From: Rickettsiales bacterium
GTDB taxonomy: Bacteria > Pseudomonadota > Alphaproteobacteria > Rickettsiales > Midichloriaceae
Reading direction: 5' to 3'
DNA length: 64,000 nt
NCBI GenBank assembly: GCA_023263785.1
Contig: JALQUO010000002.1
Span: 62,308-126,307, forward strand
The translations under genes and the position numbers were made by a program. Each line of letters begins with the position of its first letter. Position 1 is the first letter of the stretch. This document shows, in pieces, positions 52,712 through 60,827 of the stretch. The notes beneath the pieces were generated by a model that worked only from the letters and a program-made list of their open reading frames with translations, was not told the DNA's origin and ran no database searches.

Positions 52712-53961
52712 ATGCAAACAGTAAGCATACACAAAAAAATCGGTGGAGAGAGTCTGGCAGAGTTTTTGAAGAATATATCTTCTGAGCCAGAACCTGAACC
52801 GCAGGGAAGTCAAGGTGAAACTATTGAATATGGCAGTCCTAAGAAAAAATTAGATTTATATCTTAAGGGAGCAAATTTTGACAGAGAAATCTTTGGAGAT
52901 GATATGAGTATTGAAATCATATCAAATGCAATGATTTTAGAGAGGTTCAAAGTTGAAGCAATTGAGATGTTGGGGCAAAATGAAAATTTAACTGATGAAC
53001 AAAGAAAAAAATATTAGCAGAAATTTTTGGAGAGGGCTCTGAGTACAAAAAGCTCTATGATAAATACTATCAGCCAGAAGGTCTTGTAAAGAGCGCACAA
53101 AAACTTCTAAAAGAAAAAAAGATTAAACCAATATTTGAAAATGTTGTTCCTCCTGGCTTGAGTTCTGCATCTTTTGACATTGCAAAGGATGTTTTTAAAA
53201 ACATCAAGGATTTAAAAAAGGAAACAAATCTACAAGGTAATCATGACAGGAGCTTTGTTATTGCAACTACAGTTTTTGATAAGGAAGATCTAAATTTTAC
53301 CATAATGGGCCTGTTAGCTTCTGATCCAAGGGAGCTTGGTGCGATGCTTGCTGTCATGGGAAATAAAGACAAAGAAGGTGAGATTCTGATGGAGAAGGAT
53401 AAAAGGTTTAATATTGGAATGGGATCTATGAAAGGAGTCTTGAGCACAGCTGCTAGATGTTTGATTGTTCTTGCAATATGTGTTGCATTTCTATATTTAG
53501 CATCCACAGTTGCGACAGTAGGTGCTGCTTTTGCTGCAGGGAGTTTTGCAGTTAATAGCTCTACTCTCTTAAGCGCTACAGCTTGTTTAGTTGTAGGTTT
53601 AAAAGGATTTGATCACGTAAGAACCACTGTAGAAAAAGAAAATTACCTTACAAGAGATGTTACAACATCAAGCGTCAATACAAATGCTGCTGGCTCAGGA
53701 ATATCAACTGATGATTTGTACAAGTTTATAGTTGCACCTATAACTAAAGGTTCGCTCAAGGATAAAAAATCATATTCTAAGAGTCCTTTTGAGCAAAAAC
53801 TTCTTAGGATTCAAACTGCAATCGGAGAGAATAAAAGACTTAATAATGAACTTAATGAGTCTGAGCATGAAAAAATGGAGGAAATAATTCCTAAAAAGAA
53901 ATATTTAGAAGCCCTTAAAAGCTTTGGAATACTAGTTAAAGGATTAGAAAAATCAAGATAA
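52712..53961 (+). pseudogene. Unknown membrane protein gene split at an A7 tract
   Basis: The first frame (52712-53017, 101 aa) stops at TAG right after an A7 tract (53005-53011). With one extra A it continues as RKKILAEIFGEGSEYKKLYD and runs open to 53961 without an ATG near the junction, so the downstream half depends on the upstream start. The rebuilt protein is about 416 residues: an acidic N-terminus with a Glu/Pro run, a soluble helical part, a hydrophobic hairpin (CLIVLAICVAFLYLASTVAT, then AAFAAGSFAV and SATACLVVGL), and a basic, charged C-terminus. No family is recognised; the layout resembles that of the unknown protein at 10039-11508. It may be a pseudogene, slippage-expressed, or a sequencing artefact. 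Confidence 0.65.
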
Positions 53962-54019
53962 TTGACAGAGAATGATAAATTATTTAAAATACAATTTGCA
54001 AATTTCTCAACTGTCATAA

Positions 54020-54340
54020 ATGACCAAAAAAAAAGTACTCAAACCAAGAAATGTAACAAAGTTCAACGTACCATGTGCTTTTGGTGGTAAGACATCTGAG
54101 GTTGCAATATTCATAGGTGCTCCTGAGACGAAACACAATCCGATATACTTTCAAGCCAAATTTATACAAGATGTCCGTGGTGGTGTGATTCCTCAAAGTG
54201 TCTTTGATAGCCTTGACAAGCTTCAGAAATTGGCAATAGAGAACGGTGTGCCGTTTGAGGAGTTATGTCGTTATGCTCTGAATTCAATGGAAGAAACTCA
54301 ATCAATCGAAGGTGAATCAAAACCTGAAGAAAAAATCTGA
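54020..54340 (+). CDS. DUF2610 family protein
   Basis: A 106-residue cytoplasmic-looking protein. The core (KFNVPCAFGGKTSEVAIFIG, then NPIYFQAKFIQDVRGGVIP and the helical ending AIENGVPFEELCRYAL) matches my recollection of DUF2610, a small family largely confined to Rickettsiales. Function is unknown. Its stop overlaps the start of the SH3 protein gene (TGATG), suggesting coupling. It supports the taxonomic placement. Confidence 0.75.
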   Translation: MTKKKVLKPRNVTKFNVPCAFGGKTSEVAIFIGAPETKHNPIYFQAKFIQDVRGGVIPQSVFDSLDKLQKLAIENGVPFEELCRYALNSMEETQSIEGESKPEEKI

Positions 54341-54828
54341 TGATTAGATTATTTTTTATAATTATACTTCTTCTTGCACCTTCTTTAGTATCAGCTACAG
54401 ATCAGAAAGTTGGTCAGGTGACAGGTTTGCCAATTCCGAGATTTGTCGTTATAAAATCAAGGGATGTAAATATGAGATCTGGACCAGGAGTGACTTATCA
54501 GAGTAAGATTAACTATAAGTGCATCTTTACTCCAGTCGAAGTAAAATCTGAATTTGATAACTGGAGATTAGTAAAGGACTCCAACGGAAATGAAGGTTGG
54601 ATTCATGAAGCGATGCTGGATGGTAGAAGATATGTGCAGATTCTGAATAATGAGACATTAATTTTTAGATTGCCAGATCCAAGATCACAACCAATTGCAA
54701 GGGTTGAAAAGGGAGCAATAGGAAAACTAGTCAGCTGCAAAAATGATTGGTGTCAAATATCATTTGGAAGGTCATACAAAGGATGGGTAAATAAAAACAG
54801 TCTTTGGGGAGTATATAGCTATGAGTAA
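54340..54828 (+). CDS. Exported bacterial SH3-domain protein
   Basis: A 162-residue protein with a signal peptide (LFFIIILLLAPSLVSA, cleavage near SA/T) followed by two bacterial SH3 units. The first contains the SH3 type-3 hallmark SRDVNMRSGPGVTYQSK and the ending EGWIHEAML; the second runs from about residue 100 to RSYKGWVNKNSLWGVY. Such proteins sit in the periplasm, where SH3b domains often bind peptidoglycan peptides. It starts within the DUF2610 stop and precedes cvpA. Confidence 0.85.
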   Translation: MIRLFFIIILLLAPSLVSATDQKVGQVTGLPIPRFVVIKSRDVNMRSGPGVTYQSKINYKCIFTPVEVKSEFDNWRLVKDSNGNEGWIHEAMLDGRRYVQILNNETLIFRLPDPRSQPIARVEKGAIGKLVSCKNDWCQISFGRSYKGWVNKNSLWGVYSYE

Positions 54829-54835
54829 ATATACA

Positions 54836-54844
54836 TGATATAAT
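54836..54844 (+). promoter_or_regulatory. Extended -10 promoter for cvpA-queE
   Basis: TGATATAAT ends 27 bases before the ATG at 54872. It supports starting cvpA at that ATG rather than at the upstream TTG (54857). Confidence 0.45.
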
Positions 54845-54871
54845 TCATCTTTTTAATTGATCGGAATTCTT

Positions 54872-55633
54872 ATGAATAGCATTGATATAGCAGTCATCAC
54901 TATCTGCATCCTATCAACTCTTGTAGGGTTTGTACGAGGATTCATTGCATCAGTTTTCAGTACTGCTGGTTGGATCTTAGCAATAGTTGGAAACCATTAC
55001 TTATTCGATTATATTGAGCCGTTTCTTGATGCGAGGTTTCAATCAAAGATCTTAACATTTTTAGTTGGATATGTTGGTGGATTAGTCATCTTATTGTTTA
55101 GTTTCTCAATCATAAACTTCTTACTGCTTGCTGCAATAAGTGCCTTTAGAACAGGTCTAATTGATAGGTTCTTTGGTAGTTGCTTCGGATTTATGAGGGG
55201 GATATTGGTTGTGGTAGTTGTATTCTTGTGTTTCGATACAGGTATAGCTGCACTCTCTGGAGAGCAAGTGAAGTCCAATGCTTTACCTGATGTATTAATT
55301 GAAGCAAAAACATTGCCATGGATGAAGAAAGGTGAGATACTTCTGATAGATCAACTACCAGATACCTTTAAGATAAGATTAAACATTTCAAATAAGTCTG
55401 ACGAGAGAATTTCAGACATGACTTTACTAAACATAGTGAGGAAGCTCAGCACATATGTTTCACGAGATGAGTTGGAAAAAATAAATGATGAAGTGGAAAA
55501 AAATGATAAATATATCTCAAAGAGGCAGGTGCTAATTGCAAAGGTCAAAGAGTTATGGAAATTTTACAATAAAAAATCTGGTGAGAAGATTTCTGTTGAC
55601 GAAATGGAAGCAATCAAATCAATAGTTTCTTAG
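54872..55633 (+). CDS. cvpA: CvpA family membrane protein
   Basis: Integral-membrane protein of the colicin V production family; its biochemical role is unsettled and is linked to envelope stress. The start SIDIAVITICILSTLVGFVRG, with the conserved GFxRG turn, and the fourth helix FGFMRGILVVVVVFLCFD are typical. Four helices span ~1-130. The C-terminal ~110 residues are a charged helical extension beyond the core. The ATG at 54872 gives 253 residues. queE follows after 7 bases. Confidence 0.88.
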   Translation: MNSIDIAVITICILSTLVGFVRGFIASVFSTAGWILAIVGNHYLFDYIEPFLDARFQSKILTFLVGYVGGLVILLFSFSIINFLLLAAISAFRTGLIDRFFGSCFGFMRGILVVVVVFLCFDTGIAALSGEQVKSNALPDVLIEAKTLPWMKKGEILLIDQLPDTFKIRLNISNKSDERISDMTLLNIVRKLSTYVSRDELEKINDEVEKNDKYISKRQVLIAKVKELWKFYNKKSGEKISVDEMEAIKSIVS

Positions 55634-55640
55634 TGATATT

Positions 55641-56327
55641 ATGTTTGGGAAAAATCTAAAATTAAAACCAGATCACAAAGACAGTAATATTCTAAAAGTC
55701 ACAAATATCTTTGGTACTTTTCAAGGAGAAGGACCTTACACAGGATATCCATCGATCTTTATAAGACTCAGTGGATGTAATCTTGCATGCAGTTTTTGTG
55801 ATACAGAATTTGATGAATATGAAGAGCTTTCTGTTGATGAAATAATTCATATAGGGAATGAGAAATTTCAAGGATTTTGTAAAACAGAAGCTTCCACAAA
55901 ACCTCTCATAGTTATAACTGGAGGGGAGCCAATGAGACAAAACATAAGTATTCTTTGTAAAAAACTTTTAGATCGTGGACACATTATCCAGATAGAATCC
56001 AATGGTACAATAATCTCTCCCGATCTCCCAAGTGAAGTAAAGATAGTTTGTTCTCCAAAGTTTTCTAATGGGAAATATCACAGAATTAGAGATGATATCC
56101 TGGAGAGAGCAATTGCAATAAAATTCATTGTTTCTGAAGATAATCCTGAGTATTCTGACATATTTGATGTAGGGCAAAAAGACTTTAATCTGCCTGTGTA
56201 TATCCAGCCTATGGATGAGTACGATCCTGAAAAAAATGAGAAAAACCTTGCCCTCGCTATGAAGCTTGCAATGAAACATGGAGGGATCTTATCATTACAG
56301 ATTCATAAAATGATTGGCATTGAATGA
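55641..56327 (+). CDS. queE: 7-carboxy-7-deazaguanine synthase
   Basis: Radical SAM enzyme of queuosine synthesis converting 6-carboxytetrahydropterin to CDG. The 228 residues show GTFQGEGPYTGYPSIFIRLS and the cluster-binding CNLACSFCDTEFDEY (CxxxCxxC), plus VITGGEPMRQN for SAM binding and the C-terminal YIQPMDEYDPE. Complete. Other que genes are not in the window. It is 7 bases after cvpA. Confidence 0.93.
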   Translation: MFGKNLKLKPDHKDSNILKVTNIFGTFQGEGPYTGYPSIFIRLSGCNLACSFCDTEFDEYEELSVDEIIHIGNEKFQGFCKTEASTKPLIVITGGEPMRQNISILCKKLLDRGHIIQIESNGTIISPDLPSEVKIVCSPKFSNGKYHRIRDDILERAIAIKFIVSEDNPEYSDIFDVGQKDFNLPVYIQPMDEYDPEKNEKNLALAMKLAMKHGGILSLQIHKMIGIE

Positions 56328-56400
56328 AGGTTTTCTCTTGATTATGTCGCAAATGAATAGTAGAGATTTATTAGATATCATACATATTTTTCAAATTTTA

Positions 56401-57192
56401 ATGAACAAGAAAAAGAGTACTTGTATGTTGGTTTGCATTGCAGCACTGACTGGATGTGATGTAATGTCTGACAAGCTTGAGGAGGTTGGCAGAGTACCTC
56501 AACTAAGCAAAATGAATGTATATGAAGAACCATTCTATCCGATTCATGAGCAAGTTGAGTTAAGATCAAAGCTAAGTGAACTAGGATATGAAAACGGTTA
56601 TAAGTATGACAAAGAAGGCAAAGCTAAACAGCAACAAGCAATGGGTGGATCACCAAACAGTCTTTGGAAAAATGGCTCAAGATCATTCTTTAAACCTTAT
56701 GCGGTCGGAGATGTTCTATCTGTTGTTGTGCAGATAGCTGATCAGGCAAAGCTCGATAACAAAACTCAGAAGGCACGAAACTCAGGCACTGCTGTCAAAG
56801 CTCCTTCAATACTTGGAATAGAAACAGCAATGGGTAAAATTGTCCCAGATATGAATAATCTAGTTGATTTGAAATCAAATGATGCAGCTGCTGGCAGTGG
56901 AAAAGTCGACAGAAAAGAAACAGTCCAGACAACAATTGCTGTTACAGTAATAAAAATCCTTCCTAGTGGGAATTTGATTGTTAAAGGAACTCAAGAAGTG
57001 AGAGTTAACTTTGACATAAGAGAAGTATCAATAGAAGGCATTGTGAGACCAGAAGATATCTCAATGGATAATAAGGTCAATCTCGAGCAGATCGCTGAAG
57101 CGAGAGCCTCATATGGTGGACGCGGACATATCTTTGATTATCAGCAAGCACCATATGGTAAGCAGGTTCTCGACATAATTAACCCATTCTAG
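56401..57192 (+). CDS. flgH: Flagellar L-ring protein FlgH
   Basis: Outer-membrane lipoprotein ring around the flagellar rod. I place the start at ATG 56401, which gives a lipoprotein signal (KKKSTCMLVCIAALTGC, lipobox ALTGC with Cys19) and 263 residues; the longer frame from 56314 begins inside queE and would bury the signal. The family phrases SLWKNGSRSFFKPYAVGDVL, VTVIKILPSGNLIVKGTQEV and GIVRPEDISMDNKVNLEQIA are clear, as is the ending QQAPYGKQVLDIINPF. lysC follows after 2 bases, an unusual partner for a flagellar gene. Confidence 0.95.
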   Translation: MNKKKSTCMLVCIAALTGCDVMSDKLEEVGRVPQLSKMNVYEEPFYPIHEQVELRSKLSELGYENGYKYDKEGKAKQQQAMGGSPNSLWKNGSRSFFKPYAVGDVLSVVVQIADQAKLDNKTQKARNSGTAVKAPSILGIETAMGKIVPDMNNLVDLKSNDAAAGSGKVDRKETVQTTIAVTVIKILPSGNLIVKGTQEVRVNFDIREVSIEGIVRPEDISMDNKVNLEQIAEARASYGGRGHIFDYQQAPYGKQVLDIINPF

Positions 57193-57194
57193 AG

Positions 57195-58403
57195 ATGGTA
57201 TGGGTTGTCAAGAAGTTTGGAGGAACTTCTGTTGGGAACGTTGAGAGGATAAAGCGAGTAGCAAAGATAGTTTCTGATAGCAACGAAAAGACTATCATTG
57301 TTGTCTCAGCAATGGCAGGGGTCACAAACGAATTAGTCGCATATACAAAAGATGTTCATACAATATCAAAATCTGATGAGATCTCTGAGTATGACACAGT
57401 TGTTTCAGCAGGTGAGCAAATCACAGTAGGATTAGTCGCATTAGCACTCAATGGATTAGGGTTAAAGGCAAGATCATATTTAGGCTGGCAAGTCCCAATA
57501 AATACAAGTGAAGAATTCTCGAGAGCAAAAATCATTCAAATTCAAATAGACAATATCATGAGGGATTTAGATGATGGTGTCATACCTGTTGTTGCTGGAT
57601 TCCAAGGAGTTCATAATGGAAGGATTACAACCCTCGGACGGGGTGGTTCAGATACAACTGCTGTAGCTTTAGCAGTTTCTGTAAATGCCTCAAGGTGTGA
57701 TATATACACTGACGTTGATGGTGTATTTACAGCTGATCCTCGCATTGTAACAAAAGCCAGAAAAATAAATGAAATAGATTATGAGTCAGTATTGGAAATG
57801 GCTAGTTGTGGTGCTAAGGTCATCCATCCCCGAGCTGTAGAGATAGCTATGAAAAACAAACTTGATGTTAGGGTTTTAAATACTTTCTCAAATGATTCTG
57901 GAACAAAGATCACAAAAAGAAACCATATGGAAGAAACAATTATTACTGGGATAGCAACAAAGAGAGATTTAGTAATGGTCACATTGCTCAAAATGGAAAA
58001 TTCCTACATAAGCAGTATTTTTGAAGAGATTCTTAAGGCAGGGATCATAGTTGAATCAGTTAATCAATCAAACCTATCATTTGCAGATGAAAACAAAGTC
58101 GTATGTGACTATACATTAATATTTGGCAGTGAGTTCCTAGAACGAGTCGTAAAATTACTTCAGGGATATCATCAGCTTGCAATTAGGGAAAAGCTGACGA
58201 AGATATCAATAATTGGAATTGGAGTGAAGAATGATGCTTCAGTACTCAATAAAGTAATTGATACAGTAAAAAACATAGAGCTGATTGGAATGCAAGTCCT
58301 AGAAACTCAGATCTCACTTCTAATAGAGCAAGTATTTGCAGACCAAGTTGTCAGAAATCTTCATTCTGAATTGGGACTAGACACAAAGTCTTTTGAAGGA
58401 TAA
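57195..58403 (+). CDS. lysC: Aspartokinase
   Basis: Phosphorylates aspartate, the first step to diaminopimelate (for peptidoglycan), lysine, threonine and methionine. The 402 residues start with VKKFGGTSVGNVERI, then TTLGRGGSDTTAVALA and TDVDGVFTADPR with the conserved GVFTADP, followed by two ACT domains (~260-400) that normally bind lysine/threonine feedback inhibitors. In Rickettsiales the retained branch is usually that to diaminopimelate; that use here is an inference. It follows flgH by 2 bases. Confidence 0.94.
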   Translation: MVWVVKKFGGTSVGNVERIKRVAKIVSDSNEKTIIVVSAMAGVTNELVAYTKDVHTISKSDEISEYDTVVSAGEQITVGLVALALNGLGLKARSYLGWQVPINTSEEFSRAKIIQIQIDNIMRDLDDGVIPVVAGFQGVHNGRITTLGRGGSDTTAVALAVSVNASRCDIYTDVDGVFTADPRIVTKARKINEIDYESVLEMASCGAKVIHPRAVEIAMKNKLDVRVLNTFSNDSGTKITKRNHMEETIITGIATKRDLVMVTLLKMENSYISSIFEEILKAGIIVESVNQSNLSFADENKVVCDYTLIFGSEFLERVVKLLQGYHQLAIREKLTKISIIGIGVKNDASVLNKVIDTVKNIELIGMQVLETQISLLIEQVFADQVVRNLHSELGLDTKSFEG

Positions 58404-58448
58404 AATTGACGTTAAAGCTTAAAATCTTAATACAAAAACTTTTTTAAT

Positions 58449-58640
58449 ATGAAAAAATTTGGGATTGCAATCGTTTTGGCCTTAGTGTTGTCTGGATGTG
58501 GTGTTAAGGACCCATCGTTTTATGATCTAAAGAGTCCTTGTGTTAGCATTGGCTCTGATGTATCTGAAAATGATCCATGCATCAGAACATCTCCGATGCT
58601 GAATGAATTCTATCAGGATCAAGTTAGCCTTATTTCTTAA
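58449..58640 (+). CDS. Small lipoprotein
   Basis: A 63-residue predicted lipoprotein: signal MKKFGIAIVLALVLSGCG with lipobox LSGC (Cys17). The mature part is ~47 residues with two further Cys (SPCVSIGSDVSENDPCIR), which could form a disulphide in the periplasm. The pattern resembles small Rickettsiales lipoproteins with a SPCV...PCIR pair, but I cannot name the family with confidence. It overlaps the 3' end of the convergent secY by 11 bases. Confidence 0.8.
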   Translation: MKKFGIAIVLALVLSGCGVKDPSFYDLKSPCVSIGSDVSENDPCIRTSPMLNEFYQDQVSLIS

Positions 58641-59943
58641 GAGCTAACATATTGTTTTTCATCATACTCCCATACTGCGAGGTAAGCATGTGAGATTGGA
58701 TCTGCTGGAAAATATCAAGGATTACATTCACCACAATCAAAATGCTTGTACCACCTAAATACATCGGAACTGCATACTGTGACATCAGAATCTCTGGCAT
58801 GATACATATAAATGAAACATATGTTGCACCTATACATGTAAGTCTTGTAAGTATCTGATCTATATACTCAGCTGTATTTTTTCCAGGTCTTTTGTTTTGT
58901 ACAATCGCTCCAGCTTTTCTAAGGTTTTCAGCTGTCTCTTCAGGATTAAATAAAGCTGATGTATAGAAGAAACTGAAAATAAAGATCAAGAATACATAAA
59001 GAATTATAAAGAGCAACTTTCCATGTCCGAGTTGTAGAAGGATTGTATAGAGCCATGAGTCAGGGTCAACATCATCACCAACTATTGTTATGATTGTTGT
59101 TGGAAATAGAAGCAATGCACTTGCAAAAATCGGAGCCAAAACCCCAGATGTATTTAACTTTAAAGGAATGTATGTGCTGTTTCCACCATACATCTTTCTT
59201 CCTATAACTCTCTTTGGATAGTGTACGCTAACCTTTCTGAATGCTTTTTCAACAAAAATTACAAGAGATACTGTTGCTACTGCTAGAATTACTATTAAGA
59301 GGGTTGTGCCAGTTGATATTGTACCTGACCTACCCATTTCAAACAGAGTTGCCAATGCTGAAGGTAATCCAGCAACAATTCCTGTAAAAATTAAAAGTGA
59401 GCTCCCGTTACCTATCCCATACAAGCTTATCTGGTCTGTTAGCCACATCACAAACACAGTGCCACCAACCATGCTTATGGTCGCGACAGCTACGAAGATT
59501 GGTCCAGACATCAGAACAACTGGATGACCATTAACATCTAAGCTTGTTGCACCAACTGCTATCCCATAGCCTTGGAATGCAGATAAAACTATTGCAAAAT
59601 ATCTTGTGTACTTTGCTATTTTCTGCCTACCAATCTCACCATCTTTCTTCAAATTAGCTAATTCTTTTGAAATAACTGTGAGGAGCTGCATGACGATCGA
59701 TGCTGTAATGTATGGCATGATGTTCAATGAGAAGATAGACAGACGCCCTAGAGCACCTCCTGTAAACATATTAAAAACTCCTAGAAGACCACCTGAGTTT
59801 GTTTTTGTTATCTCTGCAAGAACTGCTCCATCTATTCCTGGAAGAGGAATATGAGTGCCCAATCTGAAAATTAGCAGTGCAAAAATCACAAATAAGATTT
59901 TGTTAAACAGACTACTGTTACTTATGTTCTTTTTCTTGACCAT
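58630..59943 (-). CDS. secY: Protein translocase channel SecY
   Basis: Central pore of the Sec translocon. The 437 residues have ten membrane helices; LALLIFRLGTHIPLPGIDGAV (read from RLGTHIPLPGID) is the conserved N-terminal region with the plug following, YARYFAIVLSAFQGYG-type helix 3 is present as YTRYFAIVLSAFQGYG, and LRKAGAIVQNKRPGKNTAEY is the ribosome/SecA-binding C5 loop region. Complete. secY usually ends the ribosomal-protein spc operon; here no ribosomal gene is next to it, and the gene upstream is divergent. Confidence 0.96.
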   Translation of the reverse strand: MVKKKNISNSSLFNKILFVIFALLIFRLGTHIPLPGIDGAVLAEITKTNSGGLLGVFNMFTGGALGRLSIFSLNIMPYITASIVMQLLTVISKELANLKKDGEIGRQKIAKYTRYFAIVLSAFQGYGIAVGATSLDVNGHPVVLMSGPIFVAVATISMVGGTVFVMWLTDQISLYGIGNGSSLLIFTGIVAGLPSALATLFEMGRSGTISTGTTLLIVILAVATVSLVIFVEKAFRKVSVHYPKRVIGRKMYGGNSTYIPLKLNTSGVLAPIFASALLLFPTTIITIVGDDVDPDSWLYTILLQLGHGKLLFIILYVFLIFIFSFFYTSALFNPEETAENLRKAGAIVQNKRPGKNTAEYIDQILTRLTCIGATYVSFICIMPEILMSQYAVPMYLGGTSILIVVNVILDIFQQIQSHMLTSQYGSMMKNNMLALKK

Positions 59944-59966
59944 TATTGAATCTTTTTGCTTCTTTA

Positions 59967-59994
59967 TTGAATTGAAAAATTTGCTATGTATAAT
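59967..59994 (+). promoter_or_regulatory. Promoter for the zinc-ribbon protein gene
   Basis: TTGAAT (59967-59972), a 16-base spacer and TATAAT (59989-59994). The -10 lies after an upstream in-frame ATG (59986), so translation must start at 60040 rather than 59986. Confidence 0.55.
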
Positions 59995-60039
59995 TTAAAC
60001 GTAAAATACATAATAAAACCACAAAATTATATAGCATAC

Positions 60040-60753
60040 ATGATCACATGTTCAAAATGTAACACAAGTTTTCCCATAGAAATGCAAAAGATTTCAAAAG
60101 AGTCTACTTTGCCTTGTGTAAGCTGTGGTAATCCATGTGTAGTAAAATTACTTGATTTACAAAATATTGAGGTTTCTTCACATACAACAAATCCAGTTAG
60201 TGGATTCGGTGAAATAAATCTTCATGAGATCAATAAATTACAGCCTTCAGAAGAAAAGGAAACGATATATGTACAAAAACAAACATCAGACAATGGTTTC
60301 GCAATAAAGAAGCATTTTGTAATTACCACTGTTATTCTAAAGATATTTCTAATAGCTTTTATATTTGGGATTGCACAGATACAGTTCATAGATTCAAGAT
60401 TCCCATCCCTTGCAAGGCTATATAATCTAATAAATGTTTTCCCGAGAAAGACAGTGGTGATTTCGAATGTGAAAGTAGTTGATGATAAATCTAATTTAGA
60501 ATTTTATTTAAACATTAGCAATCATTCAGATAAAACTGAGCTTGTAAGTGATGTTGTGATTGTCGTTTACGATATATTTCATAATCCAATATCGGTTTTT
60601 GAGAAGAGACCACATTTATTGATAAAACCAAATTCAGATTTCGAAATGCTCTTCAATGTTTCTAACTTAAAAGAAGAGGCAAAATATGTATCAATTTTCA
60701 TGAATGGAAAAATGCAGGTTGACAGCAATGATCTAAAAAAGTTGTTAAACTAA
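60040..60753 (+). CDS. Zinc-ribbon membrane protein (MJ0042/DUF3426-like)
   Basis: From ATG 60040 the product is 237 residues. Two CxxC pairs at the N-terminus (ITCSKCNTSFPI, Cys4/Cys7, and LPCVSCGNPC, Cys26/Cys29) form a zinc ribbon of the MJ0042 type found in many alphaproteobacterial proteins. A single membrane helix follows at ~100-120 (FVITTVILKIFLIAFIFGIA), then a periplasmic beta-rich domain typical of DUF3426 (VVISNVKVVDDKSNLEFYLN). Role unknown; such proteins may sense or organise the envelope. Divergent from secY. Confidence 0.8.
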   Translation: MITCSKCNTSFPIEMQKISKESTLPCVSCGNPCVVKLLDLQNIEVSSHTTNPVSGFGEINLHEINKLQPSEEKETIYVQKQTSDNGFAIKKHFVITTVILKIFLIAFIFGIAQIQFIDSRFPSLARLYNLINVFPRKTVVISNVKVVDDKSNLEFYLNISNHSDKTELVSDVVIVVYDIFHNPISVFEKRPHLLIKPNSDFEMLFNVSNLKEEAKYVSIFMNGKMQVDSNDLKKLLN

Positions 60754-60827
60754 AAAGATATTGCAAAAAAACATCGTCTTTGATAGAAATTTTATTTGTT
60801 CACAATAACAAATAAAAAAATAGGAAA

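Noticed and set aside
56314-56400. Upstream start for flgH inside queE
   Set aside because: It would place a non-family extension before a clear lipoprotein signal peptide that starts at ATG 56401.
59986-60039. Upstream start of the zinc-ribbon protein
   Set aside because: A well-spaced promoter has its -10 box at 59989-59994, inside this extension, so the message would start after the upstream ATG.
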